From Nonomuraea cypriaca (GTDB lineage: Bacteria > Actinomycetota > Actinomycetes > Streptosporangiales > Streptosporangiaceae), in NCBI RefSeq assembly GCF_015645445.1, contig NZ_JADOGI010000018.1:1-64000 (forward strand): a stretch of DNA of 64,000 nucleotides. Direction: 5' to 3'. Each line of letters opens with the position of its first letter. The stretch's first letter is position 1. Below are positions 43,406 to 52,211 of the stretch, in pieces. Position numbers and translations under genes: made by a program. The notes under the pieces were generated by a model. That model ran no database searches and had not been told where the DNA came from. It worked only from the letters and a program-made list of their open reading frames with translations.

Positions 43406-44809
43406 GTGAGCAGTGGGCTTGTCGACGCGCCCCCTTCCGGTCCGAGCGCGCCACCACGACGCCGCCGGCGCTGGCTGCGCTGGGTCGTGGCGGTGACGGT
43501 GGCCGTCGTCCTCCTGGTCGGGGGGGTCGTCGTCGGCGTCTTCGCGCGCCTGAGCGGCAACATCAAGCACGAGGACGTCACCGCCGAGGATCTCGGCGCC
43601 ACCCGCCCTCCCAAGGTCGCGGGCACCGCGATGAACATCCTCGTCGTCGGCTCAGACCAGCGTGACGGCAAGAACGCCAAATACGGCCGGGTCGCCGGCG
43701 AGCGCACCGACACGATCATGCTGGTCCACGTGTCGTCCGAGCGCGACAACGCGATGGTGGTCAGCTTCCCGCGCGACTCGCTCGTACAGTTGCCCACCTG
43801 CCGCGCCACCAGGGGCCTGCCTGGACAGCACGCCCACCTCGGCATGATCAACGAGTCGTTCAACTCCGGCGGCATCGCCTGCACCTGGAAGACGATCGAA
43901 TCCCTGACCCACATCCACATCGACCACTTCGTCAAGATCGACTTCTCCGGCTTCAAGAGCATGGTGAACGCCGTCGGCGGTGTGGAGGTCTGCCTGCCCG
44001 AGGCCGTGAACGACAAGAAGGCGCTGCTGCACCTGCCCGCCGGGAAGCAGACACTCGACGGCGAGCAGGCGCTCGGCTACGTACGCGCCCGCTACAGCCT
44101 GGGCGACGGCTCCGACATCGGGCGCATCCAGCGGCAGCAGATGTTCATCTCCTCGATGGTCAAGAAGGCGATGAGCGGCGAGACGCTCACCGACCCGGCC
44201 AGGCTCTACGCCATCCTCGACGCCGGCACCAAGGCGGTGACCACCGACGAGGGCCTGTCGGTGGGCGTCATGAGAGACCTGGCGACCAGCCTCCAGGGGC
44301 TGGACGCGGGCCGGATCCGCTTCATCACCACCCCGTGGCACTACTCACTCACCCAGCCGGGCCGCGTCGAGTGGGTGCAGCCGCAGGCGGGCCGGCTGTT
44401 CCAGATCGTGGCCGGGGATCGGAGCGTCGAAGGCATCAAGGGCGGCCAGGCGAAGGTGAGCCGGTCGCAGATCCAGGTCGAACTGCGCAACGGCACCTGG
44501 CGCAGCGGTCTCGGCACGGAGGTGGCCGCGTACCTGGAGCAGCGGGGCTACCACATCACGAAGATCGGTAACACCGCGCGCAAGCCGCAGGCGAAGACCA
44601 CCGTCCTCTACGGCCCCAACGGCGAGACCCGCGTGCCCACCCTCGCGAACGACCTGCCCGCCGCCGCGCCGAGAAAGCTCGCGGGCGCGCGGACGAACCG
44701 CCTGGTGCTGGTCATCGGCGACGACTGGACGGGGCTGAAGCCGCTGCGCTCCGACGACACGGACTCGCTCAGGGGCTTCGACGCCACCCACGACACCTGC
44801 GCCACCTGA
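43406..44809 (+). CDS. LytR-CpsA-Psr (LCP) family cell-wall glycopolymer ligase
   Basis: 467 residues. A basic cytoplasmic tail, one membrane span (~23-47), then the LCP domain: NILVVGSDQR, ERTDTIMLVHVSSERDNAMV, SFPRDSLVQLP, VGGVEVCLPEAV, YVRARYSLGDGSDIGRIQRQ with the usual Arg/Asp residues that bind polyprenyl-phosphate. A C-terminal LytR_C domain (RSQIQVELRNGTWRSGLGTEV) follows. It transfers glycopolymers to peptidoglycan on the outer face of the membrane. GTG at 43406 has GGAGTCAC upstream. Confidence 0.92.
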   Translation: MSSGLVDAPPSGPSAPPRRRRRWLRWVVAVTVAVVLLVGGVVVGVFARLSGNIKHEDVTAEDLGATRPPKVAGTAMNILVVGSDQRDGKNAKYGRVAGERTDTIMLVHVSSERDNAMVVSFPRDSLVQLPTCRATRGLPGQHAHLGMINESFNSGGIACTWKTIESLTHIHIDHFVKIDFSGFKSMVNAVGGVEVCLPEAVNDKKALLHLPAGKQTLDGEQALGYVRARYSLGDGSDIGRIQRQQMFISSMVKKAMSGETLTDPARLYAILDAGTKAVTTDEGLSVGVMRDLATSLQGLDAGRIRFITTPWHYSLTQPGRVEWVQPQAGRLFQIVAGDRSVEGIKGGQAKVSRSQIQVELRNGTWRSGLGTEVAAYLEQRGYHITKIGNTARKPQAKTTVLYGPNGETRVPTLANDLPAAAPRKLAGARTNRLVLVIGDDWTGLKPLRSDDTDSLRGFDATHDTCAT

Positions 44810-44946
44810 TCAACGAACCGCCGCGCCCCGGCACGGTATGTGCCGAGGCGGGCGATGATCACTACGCCAGGTGGAACGGCTGCCGGACGACGAGCCCTAC
44901 CTCGACGCGGTCGTCGAGGACATGCCACACGTCCGGCGCCTCCGCG

Positions 44947-45117
44947 TCATCGCCCGTGCTCGGACTCCTGCTCGGACGCCGCGGGCGGGTGGATCTCCTC
45001 ATGCCCGGTGTCCGCGCCCAGCTCCTCGCGGAGCCGGTCATAGTCGATGTTGTGATTGGTGTACTTCAGCTGGCGAGCGACCTTCGTCTGCTTCGCCTTG
45101 GCTCTTCCTCGGCCCAT
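44947..45117 (-). CDS. DUF3073 family small protein
   Basis: 56 residues: MGRGRAKAKQTKVARQLKYT then NHNIDYDRLREELG, a near-invariant actinobacterial signature (Rv0810c type), followed by a variable acidic tail. AGGGAG precedes the ATG at 45117. Highly basic N-terminus; function unknown. It is often found by purM, which is not present here. Confidence 0.88.
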   Translation of the reverse strand: MGRGRAKAKQTKVARQLKYTNHNIDYDRLREELGADTGHEEIHPPAASEQESEHGR

Positions 45118-45203
45118 GGCTACTCCCTAGTCCCCGCTGTCATGCTATCCAACAACGTTACGACTTGAAGAATTATGCAACTGAACTGGATTAGTCTTGC
45201 AAT

Positions 45204-45536
45204 ATGCACGTGGAGGTCCACCAGGCCAAGGCCGACTTCTTCCGGACGCTCGGCCACCCCGCTCGCATCCGAGTGTTGGAGCTACTCCAGGAAGGGCCAC
45301 TACCCGTCAGGGACCTACTGGCCCAGATCGACATCGAGGCTTCGAGCCTCTCACAGCAGCTCGCGGTCCTGCGCAGGGCGGGGATCGTGAGCGCCATCCG
45401 TGAAGGCAGCACCGTCGTCTACACACTGGCCACACCGGAGCTGGCCGATCTGCTCGGCGCCGCCCGCCGCATCCTCACCGAGATGCTCGCCGACCAGGGC
45501 GAGCTGCTCGCGGAGCTGCGGGCCGAGGTCACCTGA
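45204..45536 (+). CDS. ArsR-family transcriptional regulator
   Basis: 110 residues. KADFFRTLGHPARIRVLELL, HTH LPVRDLLAQIDIEASSLSQQLAVLRRAGIV (recognition portion SSLSQQLAVL) and wing EGSTVVYTLA. There are no cysteines for metal binding. The ATG lacks an RBS and may be leaderless. It is divergent from DUF3073 and its last codons are part of a 3-copy repeat that extends downstream. Confidence 0.86.
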   Translation: MHVEVHQAKADFFRTLGHPARIRVLELLQEGPLPVRDLLAQIDIEASSLSQQLAVLRRAGIVSAIREGSTVVYTLATPELADLLGAARRILTEMLADQGELLAELRAEVT

Positions 45537-45629
45537 CGCGGCCGGCGTAACGGTGCCCAAGGTCGCCTGACGCGGCCGGCGTGGACGGTGCCCGAGGTCT
45601 TCTGGCGCGGCCGGCGTGACCGCGCCCAG
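45526..45629 (+). repeat. three-copy ~35-bp tandem repeat
   Basis: Units begin AGGTC at 45526, 45560 and 45595 and share CTGACGCGGCCGGCGT (third copy CTGGCGCGG...). The first unit contains the ArsR stop codon. The array occupies most of the 125 bases before menB. Confidence 0.75.
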
Positions 45630-45661
45630 GGGGCGGGAGTGGGATCCGTTAGGCTCTCGCC

Positions 45662-46540
45662 ATGGTCTCCGAGCTGTTCGATCCCAAGGCGTGGCAGTCG
45701 GTCGGGGGATTCGACTTCGCCGACATCACCTACCACCGGGCCGTCGACCAGGGCACCGTACGCATCGCGTTCAACCGCCCCGAGGTGCGCAACGCCTTCC
45801 GCCCGCAGACGGTCGACGAGCTCTACCGGGCGTTCGACCATGCCAGGCAGACCACCGACGTCGGCTGCGTGCTGCTCACCGGCAACGGCCCGTCGCCCAG
45901 GGACGGCGGCTGGGCCTTCTGCTCGGGCGGCGACCAGCGCATCAGGGGCAAGGACGGCTACCAATACTCCGACGGCACGGCCGCGACCGGCCGCCTGCAC
46001 ATCCTGGAGGTGCAGCGCCTGATCCGGTTCATGCCCAAGATCGTGATCTGCGTGGTGCCCGGCTGGGCGGCGGGCGGCGGTCACAGCCTCCACGTGGTGG
46101 CGGATCTCACCCTGGCCAGCGCGGAGCACGCCAGGTTCAAGCAGACCGACGCCGACGTGGCGAGCTTCGACGGCGGGTTCGGCTCGGCCTATCTGGCGCG
46201 ACAGGTCGGGCAGAAGTTCGCCAGAGAGATCTTCTTCCTCGGCGACACCTACTCGGCGGCCGACGCCCACCGCATGGGCATGGTCAACGCCGTGGTGCCG
46301 CACGCGGAGCTGGAGTCGACGGCGCTGGAGTGGGCGCGCAAGGTCAACGGCAAGTCGCCGACGGCGCAGCGGATGCTGAAGTTCGCCTTCAACGCGATCG
46401 ACGACGGGCTGGTCGGGCAGCAGGTGTTCGCAGGGGAGGCGACGCGGCTGGCGTACATGACGGACGAGGCGGCCGAGGGGCGCGACTCGTTCCTGGAGAA
46501 GCGCGAGCCGGACTGGTCGCCGTACCCCTGGCACTACTGA
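45662..46540 (+). CDS. menB: 1,4-dihydroxy-2-naphthoyl-CoA synthase
   Basis: 292 residues of the crotonase superfamily with MenB hallmarks: FNRPEVRNAFRPQTVDELYRA, WAFCSGGDQRIRGKDGYQY, VVPGWAAGGGHSLHVVADL (oxyanion hole) and SFDGGFGSAYLARQVGQKFARE, plus C-terminal EKREPDWSPYPWHY. It cyclises o-succinylbenzoyl-CoA in menaquinone synthesis. No other men gene is in this window. The upstream interval is taken up by a tandem repeat. Confidence 0.95.
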   Translation: MVSELFDPKAWQSVGGFDFADITYHRAVDQGTVRIAFNRPEVRNAFRPQTVDELYRAFDHARQTTDVGCVLLTGNGPSPRDGGWAFCSGGDQRIRGKDGYQYSDGTAATGRLHILEVQRLIRFMPKIVICVVPGWAAGGGHSLHVVADLTLASAEHARFKQTDADVASFDGGFGSAYLARQVGQKFAREIFFLGDTYSAADAHRMGMVNAVVPHAELESTALEWARKVNGKSPTAQRMLKFAFNAIDDGLVGQQVFAGEATRLAYMTDEAAEGRDSFLEKREPDWSPYPWHY

Positions 46541-46609
46541 AACCGCCACCGCCTCGAAAGGAGATGGCGTCTACGTAGATGACTGCTACCAAATGACGGG
46601 CCCACGATG

Positions 46610-47434
46610 TCAGTGGCAGGCCGCGCCGATCGGGGCGGCTACGGTGCGGTGGCTCAGGTAGCGGTCGATGGCGTGCGGTGCGTCGAGGTTCTCGACCTCC
46701 ACCTGGTCCAGCGGCACGCCCCAGGCGCGTTCCAGGGGGTGGCCGAGCGCGACGATGTCGTTCACGTCGTACGCGGTGAGCCACGCGACGCCGGGATGGA
46801 TCGTGCCCCTGGCCAGCAGGTTGCGCTGGATCGTGGGCAGGCCGAGCGGCGAGCCTGCCGTCACCCAGAGCACGACGCGCCGGCGCAGACCGTCGTCCAC
46901 GAGGAGGTCTCTGGCGACCACCGTGCCGAGGCTGTGCGAGACCAGCACGATCTCCCCCGAGGCGGGCACGGAACGGCGTACCTCGGCGAGCACCGGCTCC
47001 CTCCCGTGGCTCAGGTAGACCGCGACGTCCTGCAGGAAGATCTTGATGATCTCCCTGTCCACCCTGGTGTGCCGGGAGAGCCAGGCCAGCATCCGGCGGG
47101 CCACCGCCCAGGTCAGTACGTCGCCGAGGTCCGCCTGCGCCTGGGCCCCCGTCGTCAGCGCCATGTCCGCGATGAGACGGCGCTCGATCTCCGCGGTGTC
47201 CTCGGGGAGGTAGGGGTGGAGGGGCATCTCCTCGGGGTCGTCCGCCGGTTCCAGGGGCTGGGGGCGCCCGGCGACCTCGGCGGTGACCCGGTGCAGCACG
47301 TTGCCGTAGTACGGCAGCACGGTCTCGACGGCGAGATCGGTCGTGCCGAGCCCGGCGGCCAGGGCCGTACGCCACTCGCCGAGCAGCTCGCGCGGGTTCT
47401 TGCCCTCCTGGCCGCGACCGTGGATGAACACCAT
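46610..47434 (-). CDS. lipase-like alpha/beta hydrolase
   Basis: 274 residues. FIHGRGQEGKNPREL near the start, nucleophile motif VLVSHSLGTVVARDLLVDD, and TAGSPLGLPTIQRNL, as in PGAP1/lipase-class serine hydrolases; a candidate Asp is in YDVNDIVALGHP and His in LDAPHAIDRYLSHRTV. ATG at 47434 has GAGGA upstream; GTG at 47443 is an alternative. Divergent from the APH(6)-like gene. Confidence 0.72.
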   Translation of the reverse strand: MVFIHGRGQEGKNPRELLGEWRTALAAGLGTTDLAVETVLPYYGNVLHRVTAEVAGRPQPLEPADDPEEMPLHPYLPEDTAEIERRLIADMALTTGAQAQADLGDVLTWAVARRMLAWLSRHTRVDREIIKIFLQDVAVYLSHGREPVLAEVRRSVPASGEIVLVSHSLGTVVARDLLVDDGLRRRVVLWVTAGSPLGLPTIQRNLLARGTIHPGVAWLTAYDVNDIVALGHPLERAWGVPLDQVEVENLDAPHAIDRYLSHRTVAAPIGAACH

Positions 47435-47533
47435 CGTCCTCACGCCGGCCAGCGTAGGAACGAACACGCCTGGGCCGCCCCAGGGTCCGCATAAGGGAAA
47501 GCCCCAGACTTCGCCCCCAGGCAGACTGGGAGT

Positions 47534-48448
47534 ATGAGGATCAAGGTGCCGGCGGCGTTGACGGAATCGCACGTGAAGTACGACGGGGAGGCCGGGCGCG
47601 CCTGGTCTGCCGGGTTGCCCGCACTGGGCGAGCGGTACCTGGAGGAATGGGACCTGCGGATCGACGGCGAGCCCATGCACGGGGTGGTGTCCCTGGTGTT
47701 GCCCGTGCTGCGCGCGGACGGTACGAAGGCCGCGCTCAAGCTGCAGCCCGTCACCGACGAGAACGCCACCGAGGCTCCGGGGCTGCGCACCTGGGCCGGG
47801 GACGCGTCGGTGCTGCTGCTCGACTCCGACCCCGGGACCGGCACCCTGCTGCTCGAACGCCTGGACTCCGACCGGCCGCTGTCGGCCGTGCCGGACGAGA
47901 TCGAGGCGCTGGAGATCCTGACCGGGCTGCTGCGCCGCCTGGTCGCCCACCCCGCGCCCGAGGGCATGCGCCGGTTGGGGGACATCGCGCGGGCCATGCT
48001 CGACGACGTGGACAAGACCATCGAGGCGCTGCCTCGGGAGCGGGACCGTCACTGGCTGCGGTGGTGCGCGGGAGCCGTCGCAGAGCTCGTCGCCGAGCCG
48101 GGCGACCGGCTGCTGCACTGGGACCTGCATTACGACAACGTGCTTGCGGCCGACCGGGAGCCGTGGCTGGGCATCGACCCCAAGCCGCTGGCCGGCGATC
48201 CGGGGTTCGACCTGATGCCCGCCCTGCACAACCGGTGGGAGGAGATCGTGGCGTCCGGCGACGTGACCCGGGCGGTGCTGCGGCGCTTCGACCTGATGGT
48301 CGACGGTCTCGGGCTCGACCCGCGGCGGGCGGCCGGCTGGACGCTCGGCCGGGTGCTGCAGAACTGCCTGTGGGACGTCGAGGACGGCGCGAGCGAGCTC
48401 AGCGAGATCCAGCTCGCCATCGCCGAGGCCGTGCGGCGGCGCCAGTGA
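47534..48448 (+). CDS. aminoglycoside/hydroxyurea antibiotic resistance kinase, APH(6)-like
   Basis: 304 residues of the APH_6_hur family. LKLQPVTDENATEAPGL holds the ATP-site Lys and Glu region, LLHWDLHYDNVL carries the Brenner-type catalytic HxDxxxxN, and WLGIDPKPLAGDPGFDL the metal-binding Asp. Known members phosphorylate streptomycin or hydroxyurea; here the natural substrate is uncertain and could be a cellular metabolite. Confidence 0.85.
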   Translation: MRIKVPAALTESHVKYDGEAGRAWSAGLPALGERYLEEWDLRIDGEPMHGVVSLVLPVLRADGTKAALKLQPVTDENATEAPGLRTWAGDASVLLLDSDPGTGTLLLERLDSDRPLSAVPDEIEALEILTGLLRRLVAHPAPEGMRRLGDIARAMLDDVDKTIEALPRERDRHWLRWCAGAVAELVAEPGDRLLHWDLHYDNVLAADREPWLGIDPKPLAGDPGFDLMPALHNRWEEIVASGDVTRAVLRRFDLMVDGLGLDPRRAAGWTLGRVLQNCLWDVEDGASELSEIQLAIAEAVRRRQ

Positions 48449-48487
48449 CACGATCTTGCGCTTGCCGTGGCCGGCGCCGGTGAGGTC

Positions 48488-49411
48488 TCAGACGGTCAGG
48501 ACGACCTTGCCCTGCCCGTGGCCGGTCTCGATCTCCCGGTGCGCGTCCGCGGCCTCCTCCAGCCGGTACGCCCGCCGCACCGGGAACCTGAAGGCGCCTT
48601 CGGCGTACAGCCTGGCGTAACGCCCGAGCCGCTCAGCCGAGCGATCGCCCTGGACCAGCCGGACGCCCAGCCCGGCCGCCCGCTCGTGCTCGACCAGGGT
48701 GACGATGCGCCCGCGCGCCCCGACCAGCTCGATCGAGACCTCCAGCGCGTGTCCCCCGGCCCCGTCCAGCGCCGCGTCGATCCCGCCGGGGGCGAGCGCG
48801 CGGACGCGATCGGCGAGCCCCTCCCCGTAGACGACCGGGACGGCGCCGAGGTCGCGCAGGTAGTCGTGGTTCGCCTCGCGGGCGGTGCCGATCACCGTGG
48901 CCCCGCGCATCCTGGCGATCTGCACGGCCGCCGTGCCCACGGATCCGGCCGCGCCGTGCACGAGCAGCGTCTCGCCAGGGGCGACGCCGATCAGGTCGAT
49001 GGCCAGCTCGGCCGTCTGCACGCCCGCGGTCAGCCCGCCCGCCACCTCCCACGGCACGGCGGCGGGCTTGGGCGCCACGTTCGCCGCGGGAACGACGATG
49101 TACTCGGCGTAGGCGTTCAACGCGGAGAACCCGAGCACCTCGGCTCCCGGGGACAACCCGGTCACTCCGGCGCCCACCTGGTCGACCACGCCCGCGAACT
49201 CGTTGCCGGGGATGCGCGGGTACTCCGTCGCCGCCAGGTATGCGGGCGGCCACCCCTGCCGTACGGCCGTGTCGAACGGCTGCACGCCCGCCGCGCGGAC
49301 TCGTACGCGTACCTCTCCGGAGCCCGCCTGGGGCGCGGGCAGCTCCATGACCTTCAGCACCTCGGGACCACCGGGCTCGCCGAAGGCCGCCGCTCTCATC
49401 GTCTGGCTCAT
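48488..49411 (-). CDS. NADP-dependent quinone-oxidoreductase-like (zinc-less MDR) enzyme
   Basis: 307 residues of the medium-chain reductase family. GroES-like part MRAAAFGEPGGPEVLKVMEL, GNEFAGVVDQVGAGV; nucleotide motif LLVHGAAGSVGTAAVQIARM; C-terminus IETGHGQGKVVLTV. No structural or catalytic zinc cysteines, as in quinone reductases and QOR. A SoxR-box-like sequence lies upstream of its start, which suggests induction by redox-cycling compounds. Confidence 0.9.
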   Translation of the reverse strand: MSQTMRAAAFGEPGGPEVLKVMELPAPQAGSGEVRVRVRAAGVQPFDTAVRQGWPPAYLAATEYPRIPGNEFAGVVDQVGAGVTGLSPGAEVLGFSALNAYAEYIVVPAANVAPKPAAVPWEVAGGLTAGVQTAELAIDLIGVAPGETLLVHGAAGSVGTAAVQIARMRGATVIGTAREANHDYLRDLGAVPVVYGEGLADRVRALAPGGIDAALDGAGGHALEVSIELVGARGRIVTLVEHERAAGLGVRLVQGDRSAERLGRYARLYAEGAFRFPVRRAYRLEEAADAHREIETGHGQGKVVLTV

Positions 49412-49426
49412 GCGCGCCAGTCTGCT

Positions 49427-49449
49427 AGCTCAACCATGCTTGAGGTCAA
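49427..49449 (-). promoter_or_regulatory. SoxR-box-like MerR-type promoter
   Basis: On the minus strand, TTGACC (-35, 49449-49444) is followed by a dyad CCTCAAG-CATG-GTTGAGC centred between -35 and a CAGACT -10 with a 19-base spacer. The left half equals the SoxR consensus half CCTCAAG and the right half keeps TTGAG. The long spacer is typical of MerR/SoxR-activated promoters. It drives the oxidoreductase at 49411. Confidence 0.5.
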
Positions 49450-49451
49450 CT

Positions 49452-49477
49452 CACTGGAGACCGGCACTGGAGACCGG
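49452..49477 (+). repeat. perfect 13-bp tandem duplication upstream of flotillin operon
   Basis: CACTGGAGACCGG occurs twice, back to back (49452-49464, 49465-49477), about 38 bases before a TATAGT (49515-49520) that could be the -10 of the flotillin operon. May be a regulator-binding tandem site or simple duplication. Confidence 0.65.
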
Positions 49478-49561
49478 TTCGGGAACTTTCTCCTTTACTC
49501 GCGCTTTAAGTGGATATAGTCCGTCTGGACATCACCGGGGGATGGGGCGCACCGAGGCGGG

Positions 49562-50113
49562 ATGACCGAGTTCTTAGACACCGCACTGAGCTTTCCGACC
49601 GTCATTTTCAGTTTCCTTCTCGTGGTGGTCGCCGCCTATTGGCTGGTGGTCATCATCGGACTGGTCGAACTGGATGACGACGCCACCTGGCTGGGACTCG
49701 GGGGAGTCCCCGCCGGGATCACACTTTCGCTGCTGATCGCACTCGCCTGGCTGCTGTGCCTGATCGGCGGCCAGTTGCTGAGCGGCGGCGCGCTGATCGC
49801 CGTGCCGTTCGCCGCCGTGGCCGGAGCCTGGCTCGCCACCCGTGGCCTGGTGGTTCCGCTGCGCCGCCTCTTCCCGGAAGGCGGCAGGCACTCGCGCGGC
49901 GACTTCGTCGGCCAGCCGTGCGTCATCCGCACCGGCGCGGCCACCGCCGACTTCGGCCAGGCCGAGGTCACCGCCGCCGACGGCTCGTCCGCGGTCGTAC
50001 AGGTGCGTACGACCGGACAGGACCGCCTTTCCCGCGGCGACCACGCACTCATCTTCGAATACGACGCAGAGGGCGAGTTCTTCTGGGTCATGCCTTACGA
50101 AAGCGAGCTCTGA
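49562..50113 (+). CDS. NfeD/YqiJ-like membrane protein with C-terminal OB fold
   Basis: 183 residues. Three to four membrane helices in the first ~105 residues (FSFLLVVVAAYWLVVIIGLV, ITLSLLIALAWLLCLIGGQL, ALIAVPFAAVAGAWLATRGL), then an OB-fold beta domain (DFVGQPCVIRTGAATADFGQ onward, ALIFEYDAEGEFFWVMPY). YqiJ-type proteins are partners of YqiK flotillins. TGATG links its stop with the flotillin start, so the two are produced together at the membrane. Confidence 0.82.
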   Translation: MTEFLDTALSFPTVIFSFLLVVVAAYWLVVIIGLVELDDDATWLGLGGVPAGITLSLLIALAWLLCLIGGQLLSGGALIAVPFAAVAGAWLATRGLVVPLRRLFPEGGRHSRGDFVGQPCVIRTGAATADFGQAEVTAADGSSAVVQVRTTGQDRLSRGDHALIFEYDAEGEFFWVMPYESEL

Positions 50114-52209
50114 TGGACGTCATCTCAACCGGCTTCGGCGTTTTCCTCGCCGTCATCCTGATCATCGTGATCGGCCTGCTCATCTTCATCGCCCGCCTTT
50201 TCCGCAAGGTCGAACAGGGCAAGGCGCTGATCGTGTCGAAGGTCAACAAGGTAGACGTGACGTTCACCGGCGCCGTGGTCCTGCCCGTCGTCCACAAGGC
50301 CGAGATCATGGACATCTCGGTGAAGACGATCGAGATCGAGCGAACCGGTCGTGAGGGCCTGATCTGCCGGGACAACATCAGGGCGGACATCAAGATCACC
50401 TTCTTCGTCCGCGTGAACAAGACCGCCGAGGACGTCATCAAGGTCGCCCAGGCCATCGGCACCGCACGGGCCAGCGACGAGACGACGCTGCAGGAGCTGT
50501 TCAACGCGAAGTTCTCCGAGGCGCTCAAGACGGCAGGCAAGCACCTCGACTTCGTCGACCTCTACACCAAGCGCGACGAGTTCAGAGACGAGATCATCCG
50601 CCTCATCGGCACCGACCTGAACGGCTACAGCCTCGAAGACGCCGCCATCGACTACCTGGAGCAGACCGCGCTCCTCCAGCTCGACAAGAGCAACATCCTC
50701 GACGCGCAGGGCATCCGCAAGATCACCGAGCTGACGGCCATCGAGCACGTCCGCACGAACGAGTTCCGGCGCAGCGAGGAGAAGGAGATCACCCGCCAGA
50801 ACGTCGACGCCCGCGAGGCCATACTCGAACTGGAGCGCCGCCAGGCCGACGCCGAGCTCAAGCAGCGCCGCGAGATCGAGAGCGTCAAGGCCCGCGAGGA
50901 GGCGGAGATCGCCCGCGTGCAGGCCGAGGAGCGGCTGCGCGCCCAGTCGGCCGGCATCAAGACGGACGAGCAGATCGGCGTGCAGCAGGAGAACCGGGCC
51001 CGCGAGGTCGCGGTCGCCGAGAAGAACCGCGAGCGCGTGATCGCCATCGAGTCCGAGCGCATCGAGAAGGACCGGATGCTGGAGGTCATCGCCCGCGAGC
51101 GGGAGACCGAGCTGTCGCGCATCGCGAAGGACAAGGAGGTCGAGACCGAGAAGCGGACGATCGCCGAGGTCATCCGCGAGCGCATCGCCGTCGACAAGAC
51201 GGTGGCCGAGCAGGAGGAGAGCATCAAGCGGCTGCGCGTGGTCGAGGAGGCCGAGCGCACCCGCCAGCAGGTGATCATCGCCGCCGAGGCCGAGGCCCAG
51301 GAGAACCTGGTCAAGGACATCAAGGCGGCCGAGGCCGCGGAGGCCGCCTCGAAGTTCAGGGCGCGCGAGGAGCTCGTGCTGGCCGAGGCCAGGCAGCAGG
51401 CCGCCGAGCTGGAGGCCCGGGCCAAGATCCGCCTCGCCGAGGGCGTCCAGGCCGAGTCGGCCGCGAGCGGGCTGGCACAGGTGCAGGTCAAGGAGCGCGA
51501 CGCCGAGGCCATCGAGAAGGTGGGCCGCGCGGAGGCGCTGGTGCTGAAGGAGAAGCTCGGGGCCGAGGCGGACGGCGCCAGGGCCATGGCGCTGGTCGAG
51601 GGCGACCGGCTCAAGGCGAGGGCCGAGGGCGAGCAGGCGATGGCGCTCGCGAGCGCGGCGGCCGTGGGCGAGAAGCTGAAGGCCGAGGCCGAGGGTCTCA
51701 CCGAGAAGGCGGCCGCGATGGCGGCGCTGGACGACGCCAGCAGGGGTCACGAGGAGTACCGCCTGCGCCTGGAGGCCGACAAGGAGATCCGGCTCAAGCA
51801 CATCGACGTGTCCCGCCAGGTGGCGGAGTCGCAGGCGAGCGTGCTGGCCGCCGGGCTGGCCCAGGCGAACATCGACATCGTCGGCGGCGACACGATGTTC
51901 TTCGACAAGGTGGTCGGCTCGATCACCGCGGGCAAGGTCGTCGACGGGTTCGTGGGCCACTCAGAGGTCGCGGGCGCGATCGCCGCGCCGTACGTCAACG
52001 GCTCGGCCAGCCTGGCGGGGGACCTCGCGCACCTGGTCAGCGGCGTACGTACCGAGGACCTGAAGAATTTGACCGTGTCCGCCCTGCTCATCCGGCTCAT
52101 CCAGGACGGCGGCCCGCAGTCGTCGGCGCTCGGTGAGCTGCTGGAGACGGCCCGCCGGCTGGGCGTGGCCGACTCGCCGGTGGCGGCGTTGGCCGGCGCG
52201 AAGGGCTGA
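50113..52209 (+). CDS. flotillin, YqiK type (SPFH/band 7)
   Basis: 698 residues. One N-terminal membrane helix (GVFLAVILIIVIGLLIFIA), then an SPFH domain (~25-200; KVEQGKALIVSKVNKVDVTF, GLICRDNIRADIKITFFVRV, YTKRDEFRDEIIRLIGTDLN) and a very long Glu/Ala/Arg-rich coiled coil (~210-560) that builds the oligomeric scaffold, and a C-terminal domain ending ALAGAKG. Flotillins form cage-like membrane microdomain scaffolds. Translated with the NfeD/YqiJ-like protein and followed two bases later by the large ATPase, so the three likely form one machine. Confidence 0.92.
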   Translation: MDVISTGFGVFLAVILIIVIGLLIFIARLFRKVEQGKALIVSKVNKVDVTFTGAVVLPVVHKAEIMDISVKTIEIERTGREGLICRDNIRADIKITFFVRVNKTAEDVIKVAQAIGTARASDETTLQELFNAKFSEALKTAGKHLDFVDLYTKRDEFRDEIIRLIGTDLNGYSLEDAAIDYLEQTALLQLDKSNILDAQGIRKITELTAIEHVRTNEFRRSEEKEITRQNVDAREAILELERRQADAELKQRREIESVKAREEAEIARVQAEERLRAQSAGIKTDEQIGVQQENRAREVAVAEKNRERVIAIESERIEKDRMLEVIARERETELSRIAKDKEVETEKRTIAEVIRERIAVDKTVAEQEESIKRLRVVEEAERTRQQVIIAAEAEAQENLVKDIKAAEAAEAASKFRAREELVLAEARQQAAELEARAKIRLAEGVQAESAASGLAQVQVKERDAEAIEKVGRAEALVLKEKLGAEADGARAMALVEGDRLKARAEGEQAMALASAAAVGEKLKAEAEGLTEKAAAMAALDDASRGHEEYRLRLEADKEIRLKHIDVSRQVAESQASVLAAGLAQANIDIVGGDTMFFDKVVGSITAGKVVDGFVGHSEVAGAIAAPYVNGSASLAGDLAHLVSGVRTEDLKNLTVSALLIRLIQDGGPQSSALGELLETARRLGVADSPVAALAGAKG

Positions 52210-52211
52210 CT

